Shown here: positions 1 through 11,118 of the stretch, in pieces | Layout: each line of letters starts with the position of its first letter | How positions within the stretch are numbered: the stretch's first letter is position 1 | NCBI GenBank assembly: GCA_936450465.1 | Contig: OW388302.1 | Location: 58,530,459-58,594,458 of the forward strand | Direction of reading: 5' to 3' | Length of the DNA stretch: 64,000 bases | Origin: Gibbula magus | Taxonomy: Eukaryota; Mollusca; Gastropoda; Trochida; Trochidae | Translations under genes and position numbers: made by a program | Notes under the pieces: model-generated | What the model was told of the DNA's origin: nothing | Database searches by the model: none | The model's input: only the letters and a program-made list of their open reading frames with translations

Positions 1-69
1 TGTCGAGAGCACTGCAGGTTATAAAACTGGGACAGGCCTCGGGCATATTGGGGTAGTTTTCTGCTCCTT
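1..69 (-). CDS. Downstream coding exon of the left-edge gene (partial, runs off window)
   Basis: On the minus strand a strong 3' splice site (pyrimidine-rich stretch ending TATTTCAG) stands at 71-70. The sequence after it, from 69 down to 1, is open and joins in frame to the large exon at 486-2622. That exon ends one base into a codon; the leftover G plus AA makes GAA (Glu), and reading continues as EGAENYPNMPEACPSF and on to the edge without a stop. The match of donor, acceptor and phase is the evidence; the peptide itself is not recognised. The alternative is that the upstream exon simply reads through its donor to the TAA at 457-459 and this segment is not coding. Confidence 0.45.
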
Positions 70-485
70 CTGAAATAGATAATTTAAACTGCCTTAACCA
101 GTGGTGGATCCAGAGTTCAGGAGTTTATCAAAGGACATGACAATAATACATTTTGTCAAGCTATGAAAACTATACCACAGGTACGGTGTTTACGTGATTA
201 TTTAATCGGCTAAACAAAACCAAAGGCTTTAAACAGTTTTCAAAAATTTAATTTGCAAAAGGGCAAGGTCCAACATTGAGTTCATCTGCCCATGAATTTT
301 GTAAAGGTAATATTCAGTATGTTGTGAAAATGTTTTGCATATCTTTTAACATTCATTTGAATAGATATTTGTATCAGTGTTTAGACAAGTTCACAAGCAG
401 CACAGTTTACAAGCTACTGGTCCCAGTGGAACTACCCATGTATCCTATCCTATTTGTTAACGTATCTGTGTAACTACTAAATCAC
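70..485 (-). other. Putative intron of the left-edge gene
   Basis: Bounded on the minus strand by donor ACAG|GTGATT (exon ends at 486) and acceptor TTTCAG|AAGG (exon restarts at 69). It is AT-rich. If unspliced, the upstream ORF adds GDLVVTQIR and stops at 457-459. A GTGGTGGATCCAG segment near 100-114 recurs near 16270 and is probably repeat-derived. Confidence 0.45.
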
Positions 486-2622
486 CTGTTGCAGGCTGGC
501 TGGCAGGAAGTTCATCCACAACATCGCTGGAGCTGGAACTATTTTTCCGTTTGTGTGTCTTTCGTGCATGAATCAGCTTCTTTTTCTTCTCTCGCTGCAG
601 AACTTTCTTCCCCGGACTCGGTGATTTCTCTCCTCGACGAACCCTCCGTGGCACTGTGTCGAACCTGTTACTGTCCTCGTAGAAGTAGATATCATTATCC
701 CCACCGCACATCGAGCTATACCCACTTGCGTCGGAGTCGCCTCCCTTGTCACCATGGTAACCACTGCTCCGGGTTGTGTCCCCATGACTGTCCTCACTGT
801 GGAAACTTGAACCACAATGATTAGGTTGATGTACCAAGGCATCATCCGGGAAGCTTGTGGGTTCAAGATTTAGAGTTATCTCCCCTTCTGGCCATGTCTT
901 GTTGCCATCTCGCAGTCTGGTATCAGTTGGAGGACAACCAACACAGATGTCTGCCTGCATCATGTCTCTTTGATTCATCGTGTTTATTTTGGTTTCAAGA
1001 TCCTCCTTCGAAGAATCATTATGGAGATCTATCAACTCCATAGTCTTAGTATCACAGCTATGCTTGTCTTTATTGCACTCATCCCCCCTCTCATTGCACT
1101 TCCCCTCGCGACGTGAGACTTGACGACCCGCTCGCATCATTCCAATACACTGTGGGAACAGGCAAGCCCCAAGGAGTGACGCCCCATGTCGCCATGGAAA
1201 CAGACTACTCTCCTGATCTGGTTGGTCAGGTGAGAGGTCAAGTTGACCCGAGATGTCCGGAGAGTAGAGCTGACTGCCCCATATCGCTTGCCCAGGCTCA
1301 CTTGTTCTCACACCTTCTCCAAGAGAGCCCCTGAAGCTTCTCTCAAGACTCGGCCCGCCAGTGATCCCGCTAGAGTCTCGTCCACTGGTCCCAGCACTCT
1401 CTGGGACACTGCTCCCAACAATATTGTTCCTCATGCTGGTTCCAATACTGTCTCTATCACTGTTTCCGAAGTTCCTGCTTCTAAAACTATTCCCCACACT
1501 GGTCCCACTGTTGCTCCTGGAGCTTGGAGAAGCAGTATTGTGCCCCTTCAAACTGCCCGGTCGATGGTTCCTCCACATTGCTTGACCAGTCTCTAATGCA
1601 CCGTCCACTTCAGGGCCACCATCCCCAACAGTACTAAGCCCAAAATAGCCCCCAATATTGGTCCCATTAGAACTATGTCCAACACAGCCCCCAACACAAG
1701 GCCCAAAAGAACTAGGCCCAAAAGAGGCCCTGGCAGATTGGATATTGTTGTGTCCATTATAACACCCTGTTTGAGAGAGATTAATTCCAGCACTCCTCTC
1801 TGAGACCAGATCCGAGGATTCTGCTCCCTGTTCGGGGAGGTCGGTGAGAGACACGACATCCTGTAGTTCACTGGTGGAACATGTGGAAGAAGAACCAACA
1901 TTCTTCAATGTGTCTTCATCCACATCCTCAAATATCTCATCCACGACGTTCTGACACTCCGGACTGATCTTCTCGTTGACCTGCTTACCTCCCTTGTTTG
2001 ACCCAGTTTTGCTGAGGACCCGCCTCAGAGCCAGCCCGGCATTCTTCCACCTCTCAAGTGCTAATATCTCGTCAGTCTCATCATACAGAGAGATGTGGTT
2101 CACTTGACCCTCTTCTTCACCGTGATCAATGTTTCGCTCTCCAGATCGATTCAGATGCAGACTTCGAGACTTGCACATGTTTCCTTTCTGTGTTCGGTGA
2201 TTGCGTCCTGCGTCACACTCACATCTGTTCCTCACTCTCCTCGGGTTGAGTAGATTTCCGTAAATACCTCCCTGTATCATGTCCGACATGCCGCTGAACG
2301 CCCACTGAAGAAGAGGGTAGGACGGCAGGGAGTCAGACCTACTGCACTTGGTTCCGGTGTGGCCTCTGTTAACATTTCGTGATTTTGGTGTTACCTCTCT
2401 TGAGCCTTGGTTGTTCATCTTGTTTCCATTTTGAAAGCCTTTTTCCAATTTTCCATTTTCCTTGGTTGTAGAGGAATCACTCTTGACACCATTTACTGTG
2501 GTGCTTTCTTTGTTGTGTTCAGACCCATTCTTCATCTGACCCTTCTGACCTGTAACCTTTGGCCTAGCTCCGCCCTGATTGGCTGATGATGGCGATTGAC
2601 AATTCTTGTCCGCGAGGGACAT
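486..2622 (-). CDS. Large coding exon of an unrecognised basic, low-complexity protein
   Basis: This is the longest open frame in the window, about 712 codons from the ATG at 2622-2620. An in-frame TGA at 2643-2641 and a G at -3 support this start (the nearer GTG at 2631 is not needed). In order: a polar Lys/Asn/Ser-rich N-terminus (about 1-95); a hydrophobic stretch with SYPLLQWAFSGMSDMIQGG (about 100-120); a Cys-containing basic patch (CECDAGRNHR); an amphipathic piece EILALERWKNAGLALRRVLS (about 185-205); acidic VDEIFEDVDEDT; a long Gly/Ser/Asn-rich section (about 280-460) with echoes such as PGQAIWGS and TGQAMWRN; an acidic Ser/Gly-rich part; and near the C-terminus a Lys/Arg cluster (REKKKKLIHARKTHKRKN) that looks like a bipartite nuclear localisation signal. 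There is no signal peptide and no domain I can name. It probably continues into the exon at 69-1. A nuclear or disordered regulatory role is only inference from composition. Confidence 0.72.
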
Positions 2623-2679
2623 CTCTAACACTGGACAACCTCACAGCTCATTTCATGTCCATCTGCATATGGTCTCTGT
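2623..2679 (-). promoter_or_regulatory. 5' leader with two upstream ORFs
   Basis: After acceptor CTTGTATTTGCAG (AG at 2681-2680) the mRNA would carry two short upstream ORFs before the main ATG. The first is a 7-codon ORF, ATG at 2668 to TGA at 2650-2648. The second is an overlapping 9-codon ORF, ATG at 2651 to TAG at 2627-2625, ending two bases before the main start. Such an arrangement would be expected to lower or regulate initiation at the main ATG. Confidence 0.45.
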
Positions 2680-3592
2680 CTGCAAATACAAGAAAACTCT
2701 AAACCATCTATTTGTTCATGTAGCTGAACATAATTATGAATTTTCGAACTTTAAAATTACTGGTGGAAAACAGCAATTTGCATCAGGTAAGTAATACGAA
2801 TTAAGAAAACTGTATTATTTAAATTTAAAATTTAGATTTTCAAACAATCCTCTGATAAACAAACATCAGCACATTTTACAAATGCAAATGATTTTGATTA
2901 TGTCCAAATTTCATGGAATTTTTTTGCTATTGTTTTTTTAATTGAATTTCTGTGACATGACAATAGACCTACCATGGTTGAGTTTAACTGACCAATAAAG
3001 GGCCATCAATGAATAACATATAGAAATTGCTGCCCCATCTATCAATCAATCGACTTTGTGACAACATTTTAATGAATAACTTTGAGAGTATATGTAATGC
3101 TTTTGTTGGAGGGTAGGTTTATCTGTACACTAATAGAAAATACTTAATTTACTGTGAGACCAAACAGTCATTTTACAACAATCAACATGCAGCATGGCAT
3201 TACCAACACCAATACTTGTGATAAATATGTTTGTTATTACAGCAGCATGTAGACCTACAGCAGTGTTCAGTGGGACAATACTCAAACAGTAGATGTATAT
3301 TAGCGTCAAGAGGCTCTACCTTGCGCCCCACTGGATATGGATAGTATGCGTCTTGCTATGCGAGGTAGAGCATTCAGCATGTTCAGGCGACGGAGGTTTT
3401 GGTCTAAACTAGTGTCTAGTGAACAGTTTACTGATGAATTCCTAATCTTAGCCTGCATTTAACAATAGAAATGATTCCTGAAGAACAACACATCAAATAC
3501 AATAACTGATTATTATAAAAGCATATGCATACTTAAAATGTTCAAAATGAATTAAATACGATCTTTCTGTGACGTGTATCTGCAAGATGTAC
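2680..3592 (-). other. Putative 5' UTR intron of the left-edge gene
   Basis: Donor CTGAG|GTACAT at 3593/3592 and acceptor TTTGCAG at 2680 on the minus strand bracket 913 bp of AT-rich sequence with no supported coding content. The acceptor is strong, the donor reasonable; the pairing is inferred. Confidence 0.35.
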
Positions 3593-3700
3593 CTCAGTGA
3601 GCGAAAACTGGAGCTCTCATTTTTCTCGTCGTCATCGCTGTAACTGCAGCATATCGATCAGATGCCGTCATCGGTGACACCAGTCCTGCAGGACGTCTGC
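3593..3700 (-). other. Candidate non-coding first exon / promoter-proximal region
   Basis: This stretch is richer in G+C and CpG than its surroundings and ends in a plausible donor (CACTGAG|GTACAT). It would fit as a first, non-coding exon of the minus-strand gene. No TATA box was identified upstream on that strand, so the transcription start is unknown. Confidence 0.25.
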
Positions 3701-4419
3701 AGGGAATGAAACTTTGTCAATGTATCCGGTATTAAACACAATTTCGCCTGTTATTATGTAGAAATCCGCATGATAATATAAACCGATTATGCATCTATAA
3801 TTGACATAAAAGGGAGGTAACTCGGATAATCTCTGCATTTGAAATTCCTTTGATGTTGTTTTTACCTCGAATGAATGAGGGATTTCGTGTTTCCGTAAAG
3901 GAAACGAAATTTTCTGAATGCAAATTTTCCCAAGGGCATTAATCGGTAACACGTCACAAAACATACCGCGAAAATGTATTATTTTCTTTTGCGAGGATTA
4001 TATCATGTTGAAAATAGTCTAATTGACATTTATTTCAAATTGAAATAAGATACTTATTTGATCAGTATAATTAATTCTTATCATTTTTATTCTTGCAGAA
4101 TTACCAAGAAATCGTAATAAATGAGCAATTCAATTTTGAACAGGTTATAACTCAAGTTATATTATATTCACATTTTAAATACATAGCGCAAAACTTACCT
4201 GCATAATTGTGTTCCGTCCATCATCCTATATATCAATACATGTACATCACTGCAACATTGTTTTTCCCCGAAACTATACATCATGAAGTCTTTGATGGGC
4301 ATTTGAAAGTGGAAAACATAAGAAAACATGATTTTCTGAATAACAACTTCGATCTACAGTATATATATTGTTTATGGAAGTTGTTTTCCAGAAAATCCTT
4401 TTTTCTTATGTACGTTATA
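3701..4419. other. No supported gene
   Basis: AT-rich sequence. A GGGAGGTAACTC motif sits at about 3811-3822. A 98-codon minus-strand frame at 3668-3964 has no recognisable content. Near 4328-4408 two inverted copies of a segment like GAAGTTGTTATCCAGAAAATC, the tail of the LINE family seen at 15826 and 22774, flank an AT-rich spacer. Confidence 0.5.
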
Positions 4420-4634
4420 CCAACTTCCAAACGCAAGGCATACCTCTTGTCAGTCTGCATTACTGGCCTTGCGGTATTTCCCTCACTTTGTTGTGCCTAG
4501 ATAGTGAATCGCTGCACCAGAAATTCATAGTGGGTATGGATTTCTAAGCACAGATTTCTGTAGGAAATACTGCAAGGCCTAAATCCGCCAGTACTGGAGA
4601 CTGGCTAGAGTTATGCCTTGCATTGGGAAGTTGG
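4420..4634. repeat. 215-bp fold-back element
   Basis: The two ends are long imperfect inverted repeats. The left arm begins CCAACTTCCAAACGCAAGGC and runs about 60 bp through a TACTGGCCTTGCGGTATTTCC segment. The right arm is its reverse complement, ending GCCTTGCATTGGGAAGTTGG. The similarity extends a little further out (GTACGTTA on the left, TACGTTAA on the right). It has the form of a non-autonomous inverted-repeat transposon; no clear target duplication was found. Confidence 0.6.
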
Positions 4635-5559
4635 TACGTTAATTACATGCATTTATTCAAAATGGTGGGTTTTTTTTCAGATTCAAGACGTTCAAAACTA
4701 TTAAACTAATAATAATTGGATGAATGTTTGAATACAACATATATAGGCTAATTAATCTTCTCTGGGGCTCAGACCAGCTGGGTGATTCTACAGAAAATGC
4801 CAATTTGATGCTCCGGCTGGCATTACACTTTTTTTTATTGTATGAAATAAATTTCTGAAATAGTTTTATTTATAGCTATTAGGCAAGTTATCCTGAAATA
4901 GCTAGACAGTTTGTATTTTAGATAAATTTGATAAAATGACATGTCAAGATCAAGTCATCAAGTAATTAAGCCATGTCCAAGTAAAAAATTCGTTACTTTT
5001 TTAGTTTTGAAAATTTTAATCATTAATTTATTTTTTAAATATTTTTTTTTATATCTTTAGGAACAATTTGAAGAATGTTCTTAACTTTTACATTTAATTC
5101 ATAATTTATATAAATAAAATGAGTCAGTGAAATTTTAAAATTAATTACTTAAAATTAACTACGTGAATATTAAAAGCCAAAAGCTTCTCTACAAGAAGGT
5201 GAATTCCCATATCCATTTGGCGAAAAATTAAGATTAACAGAACAAATAAGACCAACTAAGTTCAGTGTATTTTAGAAAGATATTCCCCTACAAATAAAAA
5301 AATGTCACGATTTTAGGTGCACAGTAGAGAAGGAATTTAACTGCGGTAACTGTGGAATAGTTTGAAGGCTAGGTTGGAAATGATGATAGGAGAGAAGGTG
5401 TCGCTACATTCATACAGCCTTTCTGGACATTTAATGCTAAATTAGATACCAGAAATTTTTCAAAGAAATTACAAAATGATCAACTTGATCAATTCAACCC
5501 GATCATTTTTCTTGCCCCATATTTGCGTAAGCTTGGACTCTCTATATGCTGATAAAGGT

Positions 5560-6350
5560 CTCAAAAGATTTCACAGCGATTCCAGTTCCATCTAGAAAAA
5601 AAATTAAATGATTATAGACCTGGTTCCTCTCGTTTGGCGGCCATGAACTGTTCAGAGAGATTAATGCTTTCTGCTTTATAACTATGAATACTATTTGGAC
5701 CCATTACATTCACTATCGTGCAAAGCGTGGTGTGGAAGATGCCCCTTTAAAGGTGTAAACTATAAATTATAAAATCATCTTGAAGCTCCAAAACATAATC
5801 TTATTCGTTGATTTCTCATCAGCGTTGAGTATACACCTCGCCACACCTCGTCAACATGAATGTCAATAACTCCAACATAAACTGCATAAGTGATTTTCTG
5901 GCCAACTGTTCGTGTCAATAAGTGTCAGTTATATACACTGGTGTCCCTCAGGGGTGCGTTCTAAGATAAGATAGGATAAGATAATATTTATTGTCCCAAA
6001 AGGGAAAATTGTTGTGTATAATTACAATTCTCCAGCATATAAAACATACAAATATCATACAAAACAATACATATTAACAGAGACTAGAATATGATATACA
6101 TGAAAGTGTTTATCGTGAAACATTGCACTTATCAGAATTTGTTATACACATCCCTGTCTTGCGCTAGATCCAGCATGTTCACTTCAATAGTGAAATTTGC
6201 GGATGACGTATAGACTTCTCTATTGAATTATAATACTTATGGATATGGACATTCCAGATATTACAGATTGTTGTCAGATAAACATTCTCCACATAAATGT
6301 TAAAAAATAAAGGAAATTATATTTAATTTCAGAAACTCTTGTTGAGATCA
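5560..6350 (+). pseudogene. Decayed non-LTR retrotransposon reverse transcriptase
   Basis: Conceptual translation with frameshifts and stops gives the ordered landmarks of a LINE reverse transcriptase. LNDYRP is near 5607-5625; an AKRGVEDAPLKV segment (compare the family pattern NRSTEDAI) is near 5718-5755; a palm motif like FSSALS (family FSSAFN) is near 5812-5826; TGVPQGCVL is at 5938-5964; VKFADDV, the ADD catalytic pair, is near 6190-6212; and KIKEIIFNFRNS is near 6303-6342. This order is typical of CR1/L2/Rex1-like elements with an apurinic-type endonuclease, though the endonuclease is not visible here. Between the PQG and ADD motifs the sequence is replaced by a different insert at about 5962-6180, so the copy is dead. 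Confidence 0.7.
5962..6180 (-). mobile_element. LINE/SINE 3' tail inserted in the RT pseudogene
   Basis: Read on the minus strand it ends GGGACAATAAATATTATC followed by degenerate TTATC/TATCT repeats, a common form for a LINE or LINE-dependent SINE 3' end. It lies exactly where the RT coding similarity breaks after TGVPQGCVL and before VKFADD, so it is read as a nested, 5'-truncated insertion. The inner boundary near 6180 is approximate. Confidence 0.5.
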
Positions 6351-7278
6351 TTTCGGAATTCAAGTATACTCGTGGTAAAAATGGTTGACACCCCCTAATA
6401 GTTATAGGAATGAAATGTTATATAAACAACCTAACGTATCAGTTTCGATTATTATTTTGCTAAGACATGTAACTACTAGATGTCTTTTTGTGAATAGTGT
6501 CCTTGAGTATTTGCTATTACTCCACTTGTACTTTAAAATACCAAAGAAAGGGAATATCAGAAAAATGAAATTTAGTCAAAAGAGTTCATTCTTGTGTCTT
6601 GAGATCTTGGCATTAGTACATTGTTACCGTGTTTGAGTGTTCTCATTTCGGTTATAATAAATAAGTAAAAGTTGCATTTGAAAAAAAACAATTCCACCGA
6701 ATCAAAATATACCCAAAATCGTTCATGGAGTCTCATTCGCACACAATACATACATTGCAAGTATTTTATAATTTACATCATGTGGTTGTGCCATTTAATT
6801 TTGAAAATACCATAATATCGAACAGTATTAATAGTCCATGTATTTAATTTGCTAAAATCCATTTTCTGTTTTCGTCTGTTTTGGGATATATTTGGAGTCA
6901 GTAGAATTGTTTTTAACTAATAACTATTAGGGGGTGTCAACCATGTTTACCATGAGTTTATATAGGTAGGCCTACTATCATTGACCATACATTAAATTGG
7001 AATAGCGATACTGAAGCTCTGTACAAAAAGTGTCCACAGCGACTATATTTCATCAGGAAATTAAGATCGTTTGATGGGGTTTAGGCCAATTTAACACGGC
7101 ACCTGGGCAAAACGGCACCTTGCTAGAACGGCACCGTATGGCGAAAACGGCACATGATTTGTTCAAAGCGCCCCGATGTTGGCAAACAATGCTGGTATGC
7201 ATGGTTCCCTCATTCTTCAGAATAAGAACAAATTAATCAATAGTGTGAATATTAGTTCAAAATTTGTTGGTAGTATAT
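6351..7278. other. No supported gene; short GGCAC tandem motif
   Basis: AT-rich. The sequence CCCCCTAATAGTTAT at 6391-6405 is repeated inverted at about 6918-6935 (ATAACTATTAGGGGGTGTCAACC), so 6384-6942 may be a fold-back element with GGTTGACACCCCCTAATAG ends. At 7096-7154 the motif AACGGCACC occurs four times at irregular spacing. Confidence 0.45.
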
Positions 7279-7425
7279 ATTTTCTCATCATTTATTGATG
7301 ATGGATGGTCCAGAATGGTACGGTACAATTCTGGACCATACGGTACAATTCTGGACCATACGGTACAATTCTGGACCATACGGTACAATTCTGGCCCATC
7401 CATCATCAATAAATGATGAGAAAAT
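7279..7425. repeat. 30-bp perfect inverted repeat enclosing a 20-bp tandem repeat
   Basis: Positions 7279-7308 and 7396-7425 are perfect reverse complements (outer end ATTTTCTCATCATTTATTG). The loop holds four near-identical copies of a 20-bp unit, TACGGTACAATTCTGGACCA. The unit itself partly complements the GGTCCAGAAT just inside the left arm. As DNA or RNA this would form a long stem with a repeat-filled loop. Confidence 0.8.
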
Positions 7426-7979
7426 GTAGTTTACACGCTTTAATTGATTATCAAAGCAAAGTTATTTGAAGGTTTACGATATATACAAACAGTTTGCCGT
7501 GAGTCACCAACATAACATAGACTAATGTAGATAATTGTAGTTACAAAGAATACAGTATTGAGTCAAACCGTTTTTCTGTTCATAGATTAAGATAATCTTA
7601 CCCAAGTTTCTCCGTCTACTGATAGCAAACATATCAACAGGAGTTGGCAAAAGTTTCGGCCTTCAAATATCCAAAAACAAAAACTATGATGTAATAACCT
7701 TTTTGTTTTTAATTTTTAGAAATAACAAACATGTATAGAGACATAATGAGAGACAGAGATACAATTCAAAACAGAAAGAGGAAGAGAAGAGGCCATAAAA
7801 TATACATTAGGTCTCAGCTCGTTCGGATGTTTAAACAGAAAACGAACGTCACAAAGACAGTATTTTTTCACAGATGCGCAAAATGTGTATGATCAGCTCC
7901 GAAGCGATTCAACAATCGATTTCCTTCACCAAATTAAAGATGTAATTGCAATCTCCCTAGCTATAGGGAAGTAAAATAC
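7426..7979. other. No supported gene
   Basis: AT-rich unique-looking sequence between two inverted-repeat elements; no ORF or splice evidence. Confidence 0.5.
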
Positions 7980-8172
7980 ACTGACGGGCAAAAGAAAGTA
8001 TATGGCTCAGTTGTTTTCATCATATGTACAGTTTTCAAAGTCAAATATCTCGAATTCAAACTACTGCCGAAAAGTGTTAGTGTATCGTGTCATAATGAAA
8101 TGCATCTCATTTCTTTAAAACATTGAATTAATCGAAAACAAGTGAGTGTTATACTTTCTTTTGCCCGTCAGT
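7980..8172. mobile_element. 193-bp MITE with 23-bp perfect terminal inverted repeats
   Basis: The ends are perfect 23-bp inverted repeats beginning ACTGACGGGCAAAAGAAAGT. Allowing one mismatched base beyond them, both sides abut TA (7977-7978 and 8174-8175), consistent with the TA target of Tc1/mariner elements. It is too short to encode a transposase. Related but more decayed copies lie at 18482-19053, 22200-22525 and 25535-25940. Confidence 0.8.
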
Positions 8173-8984
8173 TTAATTAATGTTTCGTAGCATAAGTTTT
8201 TTTACATACCAGTTATTAATGAATTTCTAAAGCCTGTCACACCAAAAACTAGAGTTAGGTTGCTTTTTACCTGTGGTTTTGATTTTATCACACAGGACCT
8301 GTAAGCAAATGTACGTGTAGGCCTAGATATTAGAGAGTAGAGTCAAGAAATCTTCTACATTGTATATTTTCATCTATAACTTTGTTCCACAGAAGATATC
8401 GTTTGCGTGAGATTATAAGAGGTTATAATATGACATAAACCTTATTATACCTTATATATGTGGGCGATTTCAAAACTAGATGTTCATTTACAAGGGTGAA
8501 ATTGAGCAAAATTAATATATCTCCTTGGAGGTAAACATAATATCGACCAATTTTTTCCCAAAGAAAACAAAATACTGGAGTAAATTTTCCAAACCGTTAA
8601 AATATTTGACTAAAACATACTTTACTGACATTGTCACATACATAATAATGTATTCTTTCAGCATATTGTCAACATGATATTATTAATATTTACGTAACTT
8701 ATTAAGAAATAAATGATGTAATAGGAAATACAAAAGTGTTATTGTGAAGACACCCTATGTTACTGGACAGACAAAGAAAGAAATATAGTATTCCGATGTT
8801 CCTCTGATATCTCAAGACATTGTCAAATTTTATTGGTAGTATTAAGGAATGACCATTTTGCCACTGTAAGTAATGTGACTTTAACGACTTCAATAATATT
8901 TGAAATTATGTTACAGGAAAGATATAAAGTGTCTGATTATCTTACAATATGTTATCAGGATGAGTTTCTAAGTACTGAGGTTTT
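8173..8984. other. No supported gene
   Basis: AT-rich. The segment may include decayed 5' parts of the LINE that becomes recognisable at 8985, but no RT motif was found. Confidence 0.4.
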
Positions 8985-9865
8985 GGATCAACTCCGTGGT
9001 ATAATAGCAATATTTTTGTAGGTGGCAAAACAGTTCTTTAAAAAATAAAATTTGGGAAGAAAAGGGAATAACATACTTGAGAAATATTATGAACGATGAC
9101 GGAAATATGATGTCTTTGGAAGAATTGAATGGTAAATATGACATTTGTATAGATTTTCTCACCTTTCAAGGTTTTGAGAGAACAGTGTCTGAATATCTCA
9201 GAAAGAGGAACATTACTTTAAATTATACAGAACCGATACAGGTCTTTCCTATTGTACCATTCAATATTTCAAAAATATTAACAAGTAAAAAGGTTATAAT
9301 TTGCTTAACCAATTGAGATTAGTAAAAAACCAACTAGTCAATGAAGATGGTAAGAAGCATTTGACAAATATTTCCAACAGAATGAATGGGAAAACATCAA
9401 TTTGATGGCTACCAGATGTACTCAGATCTAAAATGGTTTCAGTACAAGATAAATCAGAATATTGTAACGACAAACAACTATTTGCATAAAGGTAATTAAG
9501 CATTGTTTGCTGAAGGATATGTTGATCTGACACCTGAAAACATCCTAGTTGGTTTTAGGGGAAGAGACAACAACCCGTTAAATGCCATTTGTTTATTGGT
9601 AAAATCTAAAATCTACACTGCGAGTAGAAAAGGGAAAAAACTAAATTTTCGACATATTCAAAAATAATTATTAAAATATTATCTAGCATGTAAATATATT
9701 GCTTTTGGAAATATAATAGCCAGCAGAAATTCTTTTCACTTTGGTCTTCTTTCCACACACTGTTTAGAATTATGTAAAATCTTAGATAGTTAAAATGTAA
9801 CCCAATGCTTGAGCTTGAATTCTTTGTGACAGATGCAGAAAACCTGCAATACTTGAACATAGCCA
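8985..9865 (+). pseudogene. C-terminal fragment of an L1/Tx1-like LINE ORF2
   Basis: Frame-shifted translation gives the region that follows the reverse transcriptase in L1/Tx1-type ORF2 proteins. STPWYNSNIFVGGKTVL is near 8988-9040 and ITYLRNIMNDDGNMMSLEEL near 9069-9130 (family form: G...L.DI.de.G.flS.eel). After PFNISKI it breaks down, then TPENILVGFRGRD (near 9530-9570) leads into NPLNAICLLVKSKIYTASRK and a decayed YYLACKYIAFGN. Stops and frame changes throughout mark it as a dead, 5'-truncated copy. Only the longest intact piece (9077-9316) is continuously open. Confidence 0.65.
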
Positions 9866-10125
9866 TATTATATACATATCAAATTATATGTTACACATTT
9901 GATGTATCCGTATAAATGATCACTCTTTTGTTTATGTATATGAAAACATCTGATGGGAAATAAAAACATATAATATGTCACGGAAAAGACAATTCAATAA
10001 CATTTAGCTATTTTCAATGAGTTTTGGATTGGTCATTTAGATCAAGCCAAGCAAAAACGATACATTTCTAACTAGTTTATGACACGTTGTATTTATTTTC
10101 AGTATTGATCACGTGTAAATATTTT
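9866..10125. other. No supported gene
   Basis: AT-rich sequence following the LINE fragment. Confidence 0.5.
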
Positions 10126-10258
10126 GTTACAGTAAAGACAAATCGGTGTTACAGTAAAGACAAATCGGTGTTACTGGAAATACATTGAAGAACATGTGAA
10201 TATTGTGTTACAGTAAAGACAAATCGGTGTTACTGGAAATACATTGAAGAACATGTAC
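10126..10258. repeat. Two-module tandem repeat (22 and 37 bp)
   Basis: Module A, starting GTTACAGTAAAGACAAATCG (22 bp), occurs at 10126, 10148 and 10207. Module B, starting GTTACTGGAAATACATTGAA, follows the second and third A, giving a 59-bp period (10148 to 10207). The A-A-B-A-B arrangement indicates unequal exchange between modules. Confidence 0.75.
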
Positions 10259-11118
10259 ATTCTTTTTGGTTAAATAAAATATATACATTATCTCAAAGAT
10301 TTGTTACAGGACAGACAATAATGTTAGGTGTTAGGTGTTTGGTTAATATCTAAGGAATGTGTGTATTGTTATTTGGAACATTAATATTTTTTTTTACAAA
10401 GTTAAACCAAAGCATATTCAGTTGAACAATGCAGGGACTAAATGGCTGGGCAATCAAACTTGGTAAACACTTTGAACTATCAAACTCTGCAGAGAAGAAC
10501 CAGAATAGCCTGTCATTGTAGTTTCCATTGACCTGTTTCCTTAGCAATGAGGATTGTTATGCTATATAACCTGTACACGGGAATTGAGGATACCTAATAA
10601 CTTACTATTTTATAAAATTATATACCCCTCACCCCCTCACCCAAAACAATAGTCTTACAAAAGTTTAACCCAAGTCGAAAAGCACCCCTAAATTGGTTAA
10701 TCTGAGTACCAAACTGCAGAATCGCAAGCCTGATCGCAATCGCAAGCTTGTAAGAACAATGATCTTAAATTTATTTCGGTTAGGATTTTGTGCGCTATGT
10801 TTCTAATGTAGAAGATAAGAGTCGTTGTATCAGAAAAAATCCATACCCAATCACTTCGTCTTGTTGCCGAGTCGACATTTTGCTAAGCGATTTGTTGACC
10901 ATTCCGTAGATGTGTGGTCCGTTTTGAGGCCTACATGTCCCTTTCAAGCGATTTGTCGCCCGTTTTAGAGGATATAAAGTTAGTTTTAGAGGATATGAAT
11001 TTAGTTTTCGAGGATTTGAATTCAGTTAAGGAAGTTTTGTCGTACTTTTGTGGGGATATGTGATCTTATTAAGGGTATATTTGACCAGTTTTGAAGATTT
11101 GTGTGCCGTTTGTATGGT
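10259..11118. other. No supported gene
   Basis: AT-rich. Within 10970-11060 the phrase GTTTTAGAGGATAT recurs with variants (TTTAGAGGATATAAAG, TTTAGAGGATATGAAT, TTTCGAGGATTTGAAT), a short degenerate repeat. Confidence 0.45.

Noticed and set aside
5740..5756. GCCCCTTTAAAGG as another TTAA-MITE end
   Set aside because: It encodes the DAPLKV part of the RT pseudogene and has no matching element interior or partner end.
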